A stretch of 26,861 bases of DNA from JBBIGV01 sp037447335 (lineage in GTDB: Bacteria; Bacteroidota; Ignavibacteria; Ignavibacteriales; Ignavibacteriaceae), in NCBI GenBank assembly GCA_037447335.1, contig JBBIGV010000049.1, positions 1 to 26,861 on the forward strand. The letters run 5' to 3'. The position numbers were made by a program, and so were the translations under genes. The notes under the pieces were generated by a model. It was not told where the DNA came from and did not search any database. It was given only the letters and a program-made list of their open reading frames with translations. This document shows positions 18,342-25,125 of the stretch, piece after piece (positions within the stretch are counted from its first letter, which is position 1; each line of letters starts with the position of its first letter).

Positions 18342-18505
18342 GTTTTTTTATATCAAGACGCAGTTTGCCGAGACGCGTGCCTGCCAACAAGGCAGGTAAA
18401 GCGGTTAGTTCTTTTTGCGGTGGATTGTCCTGTAAATATTTTGCTTCTTTTTTGTGTGCCGACTCGTTTAACTCTGCAAGTTTTTTCTGCAATTCATTTG
18501 TTTCA
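18342..18505 (-). pseudogene. Decayed 3' fragment of an N-6 DNA methylase gene (copy A)
   Basis: Reads KKLAELNESAHKKEAKYLQD, then NPPQKELTA[LPALLAG]TRL and GKLRLDIKK. It matches the tail of the methylase at the right edge of the window (KKLAELSETAHKKAAKYLED) in both protein and DNA. Similarity starts directly after the stop of the DUF2442 gene and ends at LDIKK, where the DNA changes to an unrelated GC-hairpin (CCCGTTCGCGGG plus T-run). The bracketed 7 residues are a 21-bp in-frame insertion carrying CCTGCC-aacaa-GGCAGG. No start or upstream part remains. Confidence 0.75.
18380..18400. repeat. 21-bp in-frame palindromic insertion
   Basis: CCTGCCAACAAGGCAGG plus TAAA, absent from the homologous site near 25751. 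On the minus strand it reads TTTACCTGCC...GGCAGG, the same core found at 21172, 21535 and (variant) 22818. Confidence 0.65.
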
Positions 18506-18510
18506 AGGTA

Positions 18511-18837
18511 TTATACGTTTTGAGTAACATTAATGCGATATTCTCCTTTATCCATAGCTACAGGAATACTGTTCTCATAAATATATTCGGGCGCGATATC
18601 AAATTGATTTATTTGTTTATCACTCTTTTTAGGCAGGTCAACATCCCAGGTTAAAATACCTGTATCAAGATAGAATTTCTTAAACGATTCTTCGTTTCTA
18701 AGACTATCAAAAGCGCCCATATTGCCTTTTAAGAATGGCTTAAAATCAATAGTCCTCATTTCGCCTTCTTGTGTTTCAAAGAGAATCACAAAATTCCCTA
18801 AATAAACTGCACGTTCAATCAACATACTTGGTGTCAT
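18511..18837 (-). CDS. DUF2442 domain protein
   Basis: 108 residues. 'VILFETQEGEMRTIDFKPFLKG...AFDSLRNEESFKKFYLDTGILTWDVDL...DIAPEYIYENS' is the DUF2442 pattern: small beta-rich proteins, often coded after DUF4160. The ATG overlaps the TGA of the DUF4160 gene (ATGA), so the two are translationally coupled and likely form one complex. The gene ends right at the boundary of methylase fragment copy A. The pair is toxin-antitoxin-like by genomic habit; the activity is not established. Confidence 0.85.
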   Translation of the reverse strand: MTPSMLIERAVYLGNFVILFETQEGEMRTIDFKPFLKGNMGAFDSLRNEESFKKFYLDTGILTWDVDLPKKSDKQINQFDIAPEYIYENSIPVAMDKGEYRINVTQNV

Positions 18838-19085
18838 GGATCAATCCTTTCAATTGGTTCTTTATTCATTGCCTTTTCCCAGCAATCATTTAACGCATCC
18901 TGTCTTTTTATCAACCATTCTCTTAATGACTTAAGTTTATTTGCCTCTAATTTTCCTGATAGTAATTTGCCTTCAAAAGTTATCCTTGTTTCGCTTCTGC
19001 CAACAAAAACATGTAAATGTTTTGGCAGGCGCTCCGCCCGGATAATTTTGATAGACATTCCATTATATCTGCAAATTTCAGGCAT
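18834..19085 (-). CDS. DUF4160 domain protein
   Basis: 83 residues: 'MPEICRYNGMSIKIIRAERLPKHLHVFVG' with the (P)KHLHV/PxHFHV histidine motif, then 'GKLLSGKLEANKLKSLREWLIKRQDALNDCWEKA', which is the DUF4160 pattern. First gene of a two-gene unit with DUF2442 (4-bp ATGA overlap). Cytoplasmic. The conserved His residues suggest metal or nucleic-acid contact, but this is inference. Confidence 0.85.
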   Translation of the reverse strand: MPEICRYNGMSIKIIRAERLPKHLHVFVGRSETRITFEGKLLSGKLEANKLKSLREWLIKRQDALNDCWEKAMNKEPIERIDP

Positions 19086-19611
19086 AATAATTAGTATAAA
19101 TTTAGTTAATGATATTTATTGATGCAATTGTTTCATTTCCCCTCACCCCACCACCTTCTTAACCAGCCCATCAATCACTTTCATCTTTGCGGCAAGGTGC
19201 TTCTTTATGTCGGGACGGAGTTTGCTGGGGAATTTACTCAACACGCATAATGACAGCCTGAGTCCTTTTGTAAATCCTGGCAAAGTTTTATCTAAGGCTA
19301 TAGAGGGGATGAGTTCTCTTTGCACGAATAAAAATATTTTTTATATGGATAGAATTTTCACACAGTATAAATTGAACTCTCTCTAGTGCTGCAAACCGGC
19401 AGTCAGGGTTAATGGCAGTTTAAAGTTTAGAATTTTGAGGGAGAGAAGTTCCTGACAGCCAAACAAAATAAAAAAAACGCCCTGTTAGCTTGTTTCTATT
19501 AAAAAAATAGAATAAATTAGCACAATAAACTATATATTATACTTCATTATAAACTATAAATAATGATACATAAATAACTATAAATTGAACATCACAATAA
19601 ACTAAGATATA
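19086..19611. other. Intergenic region: methylase fragment and Fic promoter
   Basis: Contains methylase fragment copy B (19143-19226) and the 24-bp repeats before the Fic gene (19521-19614). Between them are an imperfect inverted pair (GAACTCTCTC near 19376 and GAGAGAAGTTC near 19441) and a CTATT/AATAG hairpin around an A-run (19496-19510). No intact gene seen. Confidence 0.55.
19143..19226 (-). pseudogene. Decayed 3' end of an N-6 DNA methylase gene (copy B)
   Basis: Reads KLRPDIKKHLAAKMKVIDGL VKKVVG then stop, against KLRLDIKKHLAAEMKEIDRL VKKVIT then stop at the right edge of the window. Only the last about 26 codons and the stop remain; the frame upstream is unrelated. Copies A and B share only the KLRxDIKK section. 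B lies upstream of A on the minus strand but carries the more 3' part, so they are not two halves of one broken gene in order. Confidence 0.7.
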
Positions 19612-19614
19612 ATG
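19521..19614 (+). promoter_or_regulatory. Four 24-bp direct repeats at the Fic gene start
   Basis: Copies begin at 19521, 19545, 19569 and 19593 with exact 24-bp spacing. The shared core is CAyAATAAACTATAwAT, e.g. CACAATAAACTATATAT and CATTATAAACTATAAAT. The last copy runs into the ATG at 19612. This iteron-like layout fits several bound copies of one regulator, plausibly the wHTH/AbiEi-like N-terminus of the Fic protein itself. Confidence 0.55.
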
Positions 19615-21159
19615 GCAGCACCAAACGAAAAATTAGCTCAATCCCTTGAAGTGTTAAAGCAATTCCAGGATAAGGATGGAATAGCAATAATTAAATCTAA
19701 TGCACTCTCAAGAACACATAGAGAACGATTGTTGAAAAACGGTTTCATTAAAGAAGTAATGAAAGGATGGTACATTTCAAACAATCCACAGGAAAGAAAG
19801 GGTGAAAGTACTTCCTGGAATTCGTCTTTCTGGAAATTTTGCTCTGTTTATCTGAATGATCGTTTTAATAAAGACTGGTGTATTTCGCCAGAACAATCAA
19901 TACTACTACATTGTGAAAACCGGACGATACCAAAACAATTGATAATTCGTTCTTCCAAAGCGAGTAATAATGTTACCAACCTATTATTTGATACATCTCT
20001 TGTAGATGCAGTATTAACTATGCCTGCAGATACAGATATTATTGAAAAGAACGGCATACGTATTTTCTCATTAACATCTGCTCTGATTGCCTGTACACCA
20101 AATTTCTTTTTACAAAACTCAATAGATGCACGGACAGCATTAACGTCTGTAAAAGATGCTTCGGAAATATTGTCGCCTCTTCTTGATGGAGGTAATACCG
20201 TTATTGCTGGAAGGCTGGCAGGTGCTTTCAGAAATATCGGAAGAGACCGCATTGCTGATGAAATTATTAAAACTATGAAAGCAGCCGGGTATGATATTCG
20301 TGAAAATGATCCGTTTGAAAGCAAGCTTCAATTTACTTTTACAAACCGCTCCGCTTCTCTTTACGTAAACAGAATTAAATTGATGTGGCAGCAAATGCGT
20401 GAGCCGGTGCTAAAATATTTTCCAAAGCCGCCGGGTATTCCCAAAGATAAAGCATCTTATTTCAAACTTGTGAATGATAATTATAAAATTGATGCATATC
20501 ATTCATTATCAATCGAAGGTTATAGAGTCACACCAGAACTTATAGAACGTGTGATGGGCGGTAACTGGAACCCGGACAGAAATGAAAAAGATAATGAGCA
20601 GAAAAATGCTCTTGCAGCCCGTGGCTATTATCTTGCTTTTGAATCTGTAAAAAAAAGTATCGGAAAAATTTTTGAAGGTGACAATGCCGGGAAAGTAGCT
20701 GAGGATGATCATAGCAATTGGTACAGGGAAATGTTCAGCCCATCTGTAACAGCAGGATTATTACGCCCTTCTGATCTTGCCGGCTACAGGAATGCACAGG
20801 TTTTTATTTCTAACTCAAATCATATTCCTATGAATTGTGATGGTGTACGGGATGCAATGCCGGTTTTATTTGAAATGCTGAAGGAGGAAAAAGAAACGGC
20901 TGTACGGGCAGTACTCGGACATTTTATTTTCGTTTATATTCATCCCTATATGGATGGTAACGGAAGAATCGGAAGATTTTTGATGAATGTAATGCTTGCT
21001 TCAGGTGGATTTCCCTGGACCGTTATTCCTTTAGAAAGACGAGATGACTATATGACTGCTTTAGAAAAAGCCAGCATTGAACAAAACATTAATAACTTTG
21101 TAAAATTCATCGCAGAACTTGTTGCCGGAAAGAAATATAAAAGACCCAAACGAAGCTAA
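19612..21159 (+). CDS. Fic-domain AMP-transferase with AbiEi-like N-terminus
   Basis: 515 residues. The N-terminal about 230 residues resemble the AbiEi/'transcriptional regulator' antitoxin fold: a winged-helix start (IIKSNALSRTHRERLLKNGFIKEVMKGWYI) and a middle part with WCISPEQSILLH and IRIFSLTSALI. The C-terminal half is a Fic domain with the complete active motif HPYMDGNGRIGR (444-455). The inhibitory helix motif SxxxEG (S298, E302, G303) is intact, which is class II self-inhibition. Fic enzymes usually transfer AMP to a target Ser/Thr/Tyr hydroxyl. The fusion implies a self-contained toxin with built-in inhibition and possible DNA-binding autoregulation. Single gene on the plus strand amid minus-strand genes; followed at once by an AACCCCGT/ACGGGGTT palindrome. 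Target unknown. Confidence 0.88.
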   Translation: MAAPNEKLAQSLEVLKQFQDKDGIAIIKSNALSRTHRERLLKNGFIKEVMKGWYISNNPQERKGESTSWNSSFWKFCSVYLNDRFNKDWCISPEQSILLHCENRTIPKQLIIRSSKASNNVTNLLFDTSLVDAVLTMPADTDIIEKNGIRIFSLTSALIACTPNFFLQNSIDARTALTSVKDASEILSPLLDGGNTVIAGRLAGAFRNIGRDRIADEIIKTMKAAGYDIRENDPFESKLQFTFTNRSASLYVNRIKLMWQQMREPVLKYFPKPPGIPKDKASYFKLVNDNYKIDAYHSLSIEGYRVTPELIERVMGGNWNPDRNEKDNEQKNALAARGYYLAFESVKKSIGKIFEGDNAGKVAEDDHSNWYREMFSPSVTAGLLRPSDLAGYRNAQVFISNSNHIPMNCDGVRDAMPVLFEMLKEEKETAVRAVLGHFIFVYIHPYMDGNGRIGRFLMNVMLASGGFPWTVIPLERRDDYMTALEKASIEQNINNFVKFIAELVAGKKYKRPKRS

Positions 21160-21645
21160 CAACCCCGTAGGTTTACCTGCCGAAGGCACGGGGTTGAATA
21201 TAAAATCTATTTCATTTTATTATTTTAGCCTTGTATCCGGTCTGCCAATTGAACCCCTACGGGATTCTTATTTGTTTGAGGGTATTGTTTTCTACAAATA
21301 TTAAGTTCCTACGGAACTTTCTTTAGAAATTCAGTAGGCAAAGAACGCTATTGGGGGGATGAGTTGGTTAATCCCTGCAGTAGAAAAAATATTTTTAGGT
21401 GGATTGAATTTTATCTGCTCTTGGAAGTCACGCCTGCCCTGATTCTTACGGGGAACCCCTGTCCGCCTTTGGCGGAACTTCGTTACTTTGATTGGCGGTC
21501 TTAATCTCTCTCAGGAAGTGCCTGTTTACCTGCCGATAGGAAGGTCAGCCTTTGGATGGGTTAGGTTCCAGACAGCGCCGGAAAGAACGCCTTATATTGT
21601 TATATAATGTAATAAGGTTTTTTTTAGGATGAGAACATACAGTGA
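21160..21645. repeat. Non-coding field of short palindromic repeats
   Basis: No supported gene. Palindromes seen: AACCCCGT...ACGGGGTT (21161-21195, with GCC-GAA-GGC inside), AACCCCTACGGGATT (near 21249), GTTCC-TAC-GGAAC (near 21305), GGGGAACCCC (near 21450), TCCGCC-TTT-GGCGGA (near 21470), and TTTACCTGCC twice (21172 and 21535). The T-rich stretch TTTTCTACAAATATTAAG before GTTCCTACGGAAC looks like a dispersed repeat. The field may act as a 3' end for the Fic mRNA and the convergent HEPN gene. Confidence 0.6.
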
Positions 21646-22056
21646 TTAATCTCTTAATTGAGATTCAGCCCACCTTTTAAACCGTTCAAAATTCTTCCAG
21701 AGATTATCAACATCCTTCCTATTATAAACATCCCCGCTATACGAGACGGAGGTTTTATGTGCGATAATTTTTTCAAGATGATTATATGCTTTTTTATTCT
21801 CATCATTTGCTGCAAGAATTTCCTTTAATAGTATTACGGCTTGATTATGATCTTCTCCCTGACTTTTTTCTCCTCTGAATTTAATACACATTGCATCAGC
21901 ATATGCAATAGCTGAATGAACAATCAATACTCCCGTTGCATTCCAGTACTCATATTCACGGGCTACTTCTGCACCGCCGAAAAAGCTTTCAGCTACCCTT
22001 TCAAAATCTATCCATTTAGCATTGTCAACTTTAGCTCTTATTGTTTTTCTACTCAT
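21646..22056 (-). CDS. HEPN-domain protein, partner of the nucleotidyltransferase
   Basis: 136 residues, all-alpha: 'FERVAESFFGGAEVAREYEYWNATGVLIVHSAIAYADAMCIK' then 'GEDHNQAVILLKEIL' is the HEPN fold as paired with MNT proteins. The classical RX4-6H ribonuclease motif is not obvious; the nearest pair is R61...H70 with eight residues between. It may therefore be a non-nuclease HEPN of the SAV_6107-like type, or use other residues. Overlaps the upstream MNT gene by 8 bp, so stoichiometric co-translation is likely. Toxin-side partner by analogy with HEPN/MNT modules, where the MNT inactivates HEPN by AMP addition. Confidence 0.8.
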   Translation of the reverse strand: MSRKTIRAKVDNAKWIDFERVAESFFGGAEVAREYEYWNATGVLIVHSAIAYADAMCIKFRGEKSQGEDHNQAVILLKEILAANDENKKAYNHLEKIIAHKTSVSYSGDVYNRKDVDNLWKNFERFKRWAESQLRD

Positions 22057-22666
22057 TCAGCAGCTTCCTGATTGTTTTACCGGATATTACTATTCCATCC
22101 CGGATAATATCGGAGACAGGAGGTTTTTTAGTTCGGGCTCTGTTTTTGAATTCTGCTTCCGAAATGAAAAATGGCGATAGTGAAACCCCGTATTTTTTGA
22201 AGAGAGACAAATTAAGTTCAGTTATAATATTTTCAATTTTATTTTTCATTCCGGCACCACTAAAAACTATGCACAGGTCCAGGTCGCTTTCTGTCTTTTC
22301 TTCACTTCTCGCAGTACTGCCAAATACAATTAAGCTTAATGAATGCCTCCCTAATTCTTTCTCAATATCTAAATAAATTGATTCGGAGAATTTCCTTTCA
22401 GAACTAAGAATCGGGATAATGATTTTTCTAACTATATAGTGTTCGCGGTTTAAGAAAAAGAAATGCTCTCTGCCGCCTCTTTGCCGGGTTACAATATTAA
22501 GATTCTCAAGAGATGAAAGTGCCTCTAAACTTGAAGGGGCGCTCATATTTGCCTGCTTTGCAATTTCTCTGCCGGAGAGGCCGGTTTTTACTCTGTTAAG
22601 TACCCTGAGAACTGCAATATTAGACCAGGTTGCAAATACATTGTCCAGAATTTTATGAATAATCAT
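22049..22666 (-). CDS. HTH-fused minimal nucleotidyltransferase (MNT antitoxin)
   Basis: 205 residues. The N-terminal about 75 form a winged helix (GLSGREIAKQANMSAPSSLEALSSLENLNIV then a wing RQRGGREHFFFLN), close in style to MarR/ArsR DNA binders. The pol-beta nucleotidyltransferase core follows with GSTARSEEKTESDLDLCIVF (116-135); D128 and D130 are the metal-binding pair. Such proteins AMP-modify and silence the HEPN toxin. The direct fusion of a DNA-binding domain suggests self-repression, and twin palindromes sit 21 bp upstream of the start. First gene of the two-gene unit. Confidence 0.85.
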   Translation of the reverse strand: MIIHKILDNVFATWSNIAVLRVLNRVKTGLSGREIAKQANMSAPSSLEALSSLENLNIVTRQRGGREHFFFLNREHYIVRKIIIPILSSERKFSESIYLDIEKELGRHSLSLIVFGSTARSEEKTESDLDLCIVFSGAGMKNKIENIITELNLSLFKKYGVSLSPFFISEAEFKNRARTKKPPVSDIIRDGIVISGKTIRKLLNE

Positions 22667-22685
22667 TTTAATCAGCTTTCGTTAT

Positions 22686-22723
22686 TGTAAGGTTTTCTTT
22701 ACATATGTAAGGTTTTCCTTACA
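22686..22723 (-). promoter_or_regulatory. Twin operator palindromes upstream of the HTH-MNT gene
   Basis: TGTAAGGTTTTCTTTACA (22686-22703) and TGTAAGGTTTTCCTTACA (22706-22723). The second has perfect 7-bp arms, the first one mismatch. Centres are 20 bp apart, about two helical turns, so two dimers would bind on one face. The site covers the likely promoter of the MNT-HEPN operon. Confidence 0.65.
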
Positions 22724-22919
22724 AAAATAAATAATAAAATCTTAAATACAATAAAAGGATGACAGGCTTAGCTGCTGCTTAATAAACCGGCGTGAGAGTT
22801 TTAAAATTGTCATCCTGTTTACCTCCCGCCAGGGATGGCCTGCCCCTTTTAGGAGCGAAGTTGAAGGATTTATCAGGGAGTGGGATTACTGACAGTCTTG
22901 GAAATCAGGAACAACAACC

Positions 22920-23207
22920 CTATTTATCACAGGTTTCTTTTTTATTTGCTGAAACTAACTTGCAAGAATCTGAAATTTCTATAGTACCTGTTGTTTTGTT
23001 ATGTTCGCTACATAATGGTACAATATACCATTTACTATCAGAGCTATTAGCTTTTTGAACATGTGCTCCTAATAAATCCTTATGTAAGCATTTTGTTTCG
23101 GGACAATAAGTTGGGAGCGACTGGCTACTAAAATTTTTCCAGTGTTGAAGCCAGGAACCGCAAGAGCATTTTGTATCCGAGGTACCGTTTATATTATGAA
23201 TTTTCAT
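22920..23207 (-). CDS. Small Cys/His-rich protein, HNH-like zinc-binding fold
   Basis: 95 residues with CSCGSWLQHW, YCPETKC, LLGAHVQK, WYIVPLCSEHN and a late Cys (ETCDK). The C-x-C / C-x4-C / GAHV / LC-x2-HN order resembles a treble-clef zinc site of HNH type, but I cannot confirm the catalytic residues; it may be a structural zinc protein. AGAAAGG precedes the start. Third gene of the operon, 23 nt after the DUF457-like gene. Family is recognisable as a conserved hypothetical, function unknown. Confidence 0.65.
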   Translation of the reverse strand: MKIHNINGTSDTKCSCGSWLQHWKNFSSQSLPTYCPETKCLHKDLLGAHVQKANSSDSKWYIVPLCSEHNKTTGTIEISDSCKLVSANKKETCDK

Positions 23208-23230
23208 TTTATGAACCTTTCTAATAATTA

Positions 23231-23641
23231 TTATTTAATAAGTGGTAAACCTTTTTTAGTAAATCCATCCATAAATGAATGAAGCAAGATAGAACCTGCA
23301 CTAGTAACAATTACCACATCTAAAACTTCATATGCGGACCATTGTTGAATTCCCAATGCTTTTCTTTCATTCCTACGAGCTTGAAGATCTTGCCAGGCTT
23401 TAAAGCCGACATAACCTGTCATAAACCCAAAAGCGAAGCTGTGAAAGAAGGCTCTATGATTTGGATTGGTAGTGGGTTCAAGTATGTCTGGTATTCTTTC
23501 AGTACTTAATCCAATACCAGAAGATAAAATTAATTCTCCAAGATCAACTTTTTCTTTATGTTTGGAATTATTTTGAATTATTAAATATGTAGATGCTCCT
23601 AAAATAGCACCCGCGGTTTTATGAACATTTCCATTAGGCAT
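23231..23641 (-). CDS. YdjM/DUF457-like membrane-associated metal-dependent hydrolase
   Basis: 136 residues. N-terminal 'MPNGNVHKTAGAILGASTYLI', central 'PDILEPTTNPNHRAFFHSFAFGFMTGYVGF' and C-terminal 'SAGSILLHSFMDGFTKKGLPLI' match the YdjM/DUF457 pattern of metal-dependent membrane hydrolases. The conserved His and Asp residues (VH, PD, HR-x-FFHS, LHSFMDG) line up as the expected metal ligands. Two or three membrane-contacting segments. Excellent ribosome binding site (AAAGGAG). Second gene of a three-gene operon, 20 nt after the coiled-coil membrane protein gene. Substrate unknown. Confidence 0.75.
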   Translation of the reverse strand: MPNGNVHKTAGAILGASTYLIIQNNSKHKEKVDLGELILSSGIGLSTERIPDILEPTTNPNHRAFFHSFAFGFMTGYVGFKAWQDLQARRNERKALGIQQWSAYEVLDVVIVTSAGSILLHSFMDGFTKKGLPLIK

Positions 23642-23661
23642 AAGGATCTCCTTTAATATTT

Positions 23662-24939
23662 TTATTTTTTCCCTTCTTCCTTAACTGTTTCTTTTATCAG
23701 GGTACCATTACCATTTTTTCTAAAGAGAAAAGATTTAAATGGTGTAGCATCATTTTCAGATTTCTGATAAAATCTTCCTGGGTCGCGAGCAAGAATTTCA
23801 ATAGTTCTTTCTGATAATAATTTCATTGCAGATTTTGTATCCTCAATATTAATATCAGATAAATATTCCATATGATCTTTATATCCAACAAATGCCTTAG
23901 AGGTAGCTTCTTTAAATGCATAATCTTCCTGAATTCGGATTGTATTCCCATACTGAATAGCACTGAACCAACCTAACCAAATACAGGGTGCTGTGAATGG
24001 CAACTTCTGCAAAATTACTTGCCAGATTTCAGATCCTGGATTTTCAAGATTATCGATAATAAATAATGCAATAACTATAAGTCCAATAATACTTGTGATA
24101 AACCCTCCCATCCATACCCATTTTATTTTATTAGTTTGTTCGACTCGCTTTGCAAAAGACGCTGCTAAACCTGCACTAGCTGCATTAGGCAAAAGAGCAT
24201 CTATTAGGTTTTGTTGCTCTCCGGATTTCAGGTTTAATTCTTCAATCTTATTTAATTGTTTTTCTATTTTAGAGTCAAGTTCATTATTCTTCGTAATTTG
24301 CTTAGTAAGATTTTCTTTTATCGTTTCGATTTCCTCTTCTTTTTCTCTTACTTGACTAAGAACTTCACTTACTGCATCTCCATTTTTGATAATTTTTTCC
24401 AATACCTCTTTTGTTTCTGTTTCTTTTTTAATGATTGATACAGCTTTTTCGTTTGCAGTATCAATTACTTTTTGAGTTTCTTCTAAAAGTTCTTTTTTGG
24501 AAGCAAGTTCTTTTTGTGCAGTATCTATCAAACCCAAGTTTTCAGCGAGCTTACCACCTAAGCCTTCAATTATTCTTCTTGATTCATCAGTATCAGAGAA
24601 CAAAAACATTGTATGAAAGGCTGCAAGAATATTGTTGAGTGATGTTAAAAAAGTAGGGAAAGAATTCCATTGCGAGCCCTTTAAATTTTCCAGGGCTGCC
24701 AGTGCATTATTCAAAGCCGTATATGCTAATCCTTTTGCGACTCTGTAAGTAGGTTTAAAACCTCCAAGTGCTTTACTTCTATCTAACAAAAAACATATTT
24801 GATCTATTACCTCTTTTATTTGTGCAGGCTGAATAAACCTAAGATGTGGTTGCCAAGATTCAGGGGAATCACTCATTATTGAATGTACCATTTCCCATCC
24901 TGTCTTGAGTTCCTTTACTTTTGTCTTAATTTCTTCCAT
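23662..24939 (-). CDS. Coiled-coil membrane protein of unknown function
   Basis: 425 residues. An N-terminal helical domain (1-135, with a Trp-rich start WEMVHS...SWQPHLRFIQPAQI) leads into a long coiled coil (about 140-250, Glu/Lys/Gln heptads). Then come the motif ALLPNAASAGLAASFAKR (248-265), two membrane segments (about 276-297 and 313-330), and a cytoplasmic end with 'RIQEDYAFKEATSKAFVGYK' (335-354). The LLPxAxSAGLAxxF plus YAxKEAxxKxxxGYK pattern recurs in uncharacterised bacterial proteins, and I believe often in accessory or defence regions. No enzymatic motif. First gene of the operon; AAAGGA before the ATG. A sensor or membrane scaffold is inference. Confidence 0.75.
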   Translation of the reverse strand: MEEIKTKVKELKTGWEMVHSIMSDSPESWQPHLRFIQPAQIKEVIDQICFLLDRSKALGGFKPTYRVAKGLAYTALNNALAALENLKGSQWNSFPTFLTSLNNILAAFHTMFLFSDTDESRRIIEGLGGKLAENLGLIDTAQKELASKKELLEETQKVIDTANEKAVSIIKKETETKEVLEKIIKNGDAVSEVLSQVREKEEEIETIKENLTKQITKNNELDSKIEKQLNKIEELNLKSGEQQNLIDALLPNAASAGLAASFAKRVEQTNKIKWVWMGGFITSIIGLIVIALFIIDNLENPGSEIWQVILQKLPFTAPCIWLGWFSAIQYGNTIRIQEDYAFKEATSKAFVGYKDHMEYLSDINIEDTKSAMKLLSERTIEILARDPGRFYQKSENDATPFKSFLFRKNGNGTLIKETVKEEGKK

Positions 24940-25092
24940 GTTAATTCCTTTTATTAATGTTTAAAAATTTATGGCGGACTACTGGATATTGTTTTAGAGG
25001 ATTTGTATGTTTACAAGAGAAAACTTCGAAAGGATGACAAGTCCTTATCACTTTTGATAAAACAATCAATCAAAGTTTGGGTTTTCTAATTT

Positions 25093-25124
25093 TAAGCCGA
25101 AGGTCCCGCCAGACTTTCGGCTTA
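25093..25124 (-). terminator. Hairpin after the 127-residue gene
   Basis: TAAGCCGAA (25093-25101) pairs with TTCGGCTTA (25116-25124) over 9 bp, 1 nt after the TGA. The minus side continues AAATTAG, with no clear T-run, so termination on that strand is uncertain; the plus side has ATTCAATTTTT. Confidence 0.55.
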
Positions 25125-25125
25125 T

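Noticed and set aside
19143..19325. 60-residue gene at 19.2 kb
   Set aside because: Only its last about 26 codons resemble a protein (methylase tail); the first part is unrelated DNA, so it is listed as a pseudogene fragment.
21119..21304. 61-codon frame crossing the end of the Fic gene
   Set aside because: It spans the Fic 3' end and palindromic repeats, has no ribosome binding site and no protein-like pattern.
22792..23058. 88-codon plus-strand frame near the Cys/His gene
   Set aside because: Lies over repeat-like DNA (TTTACCTCCCGCC) and is antisense to the better supported Cys/His protein.
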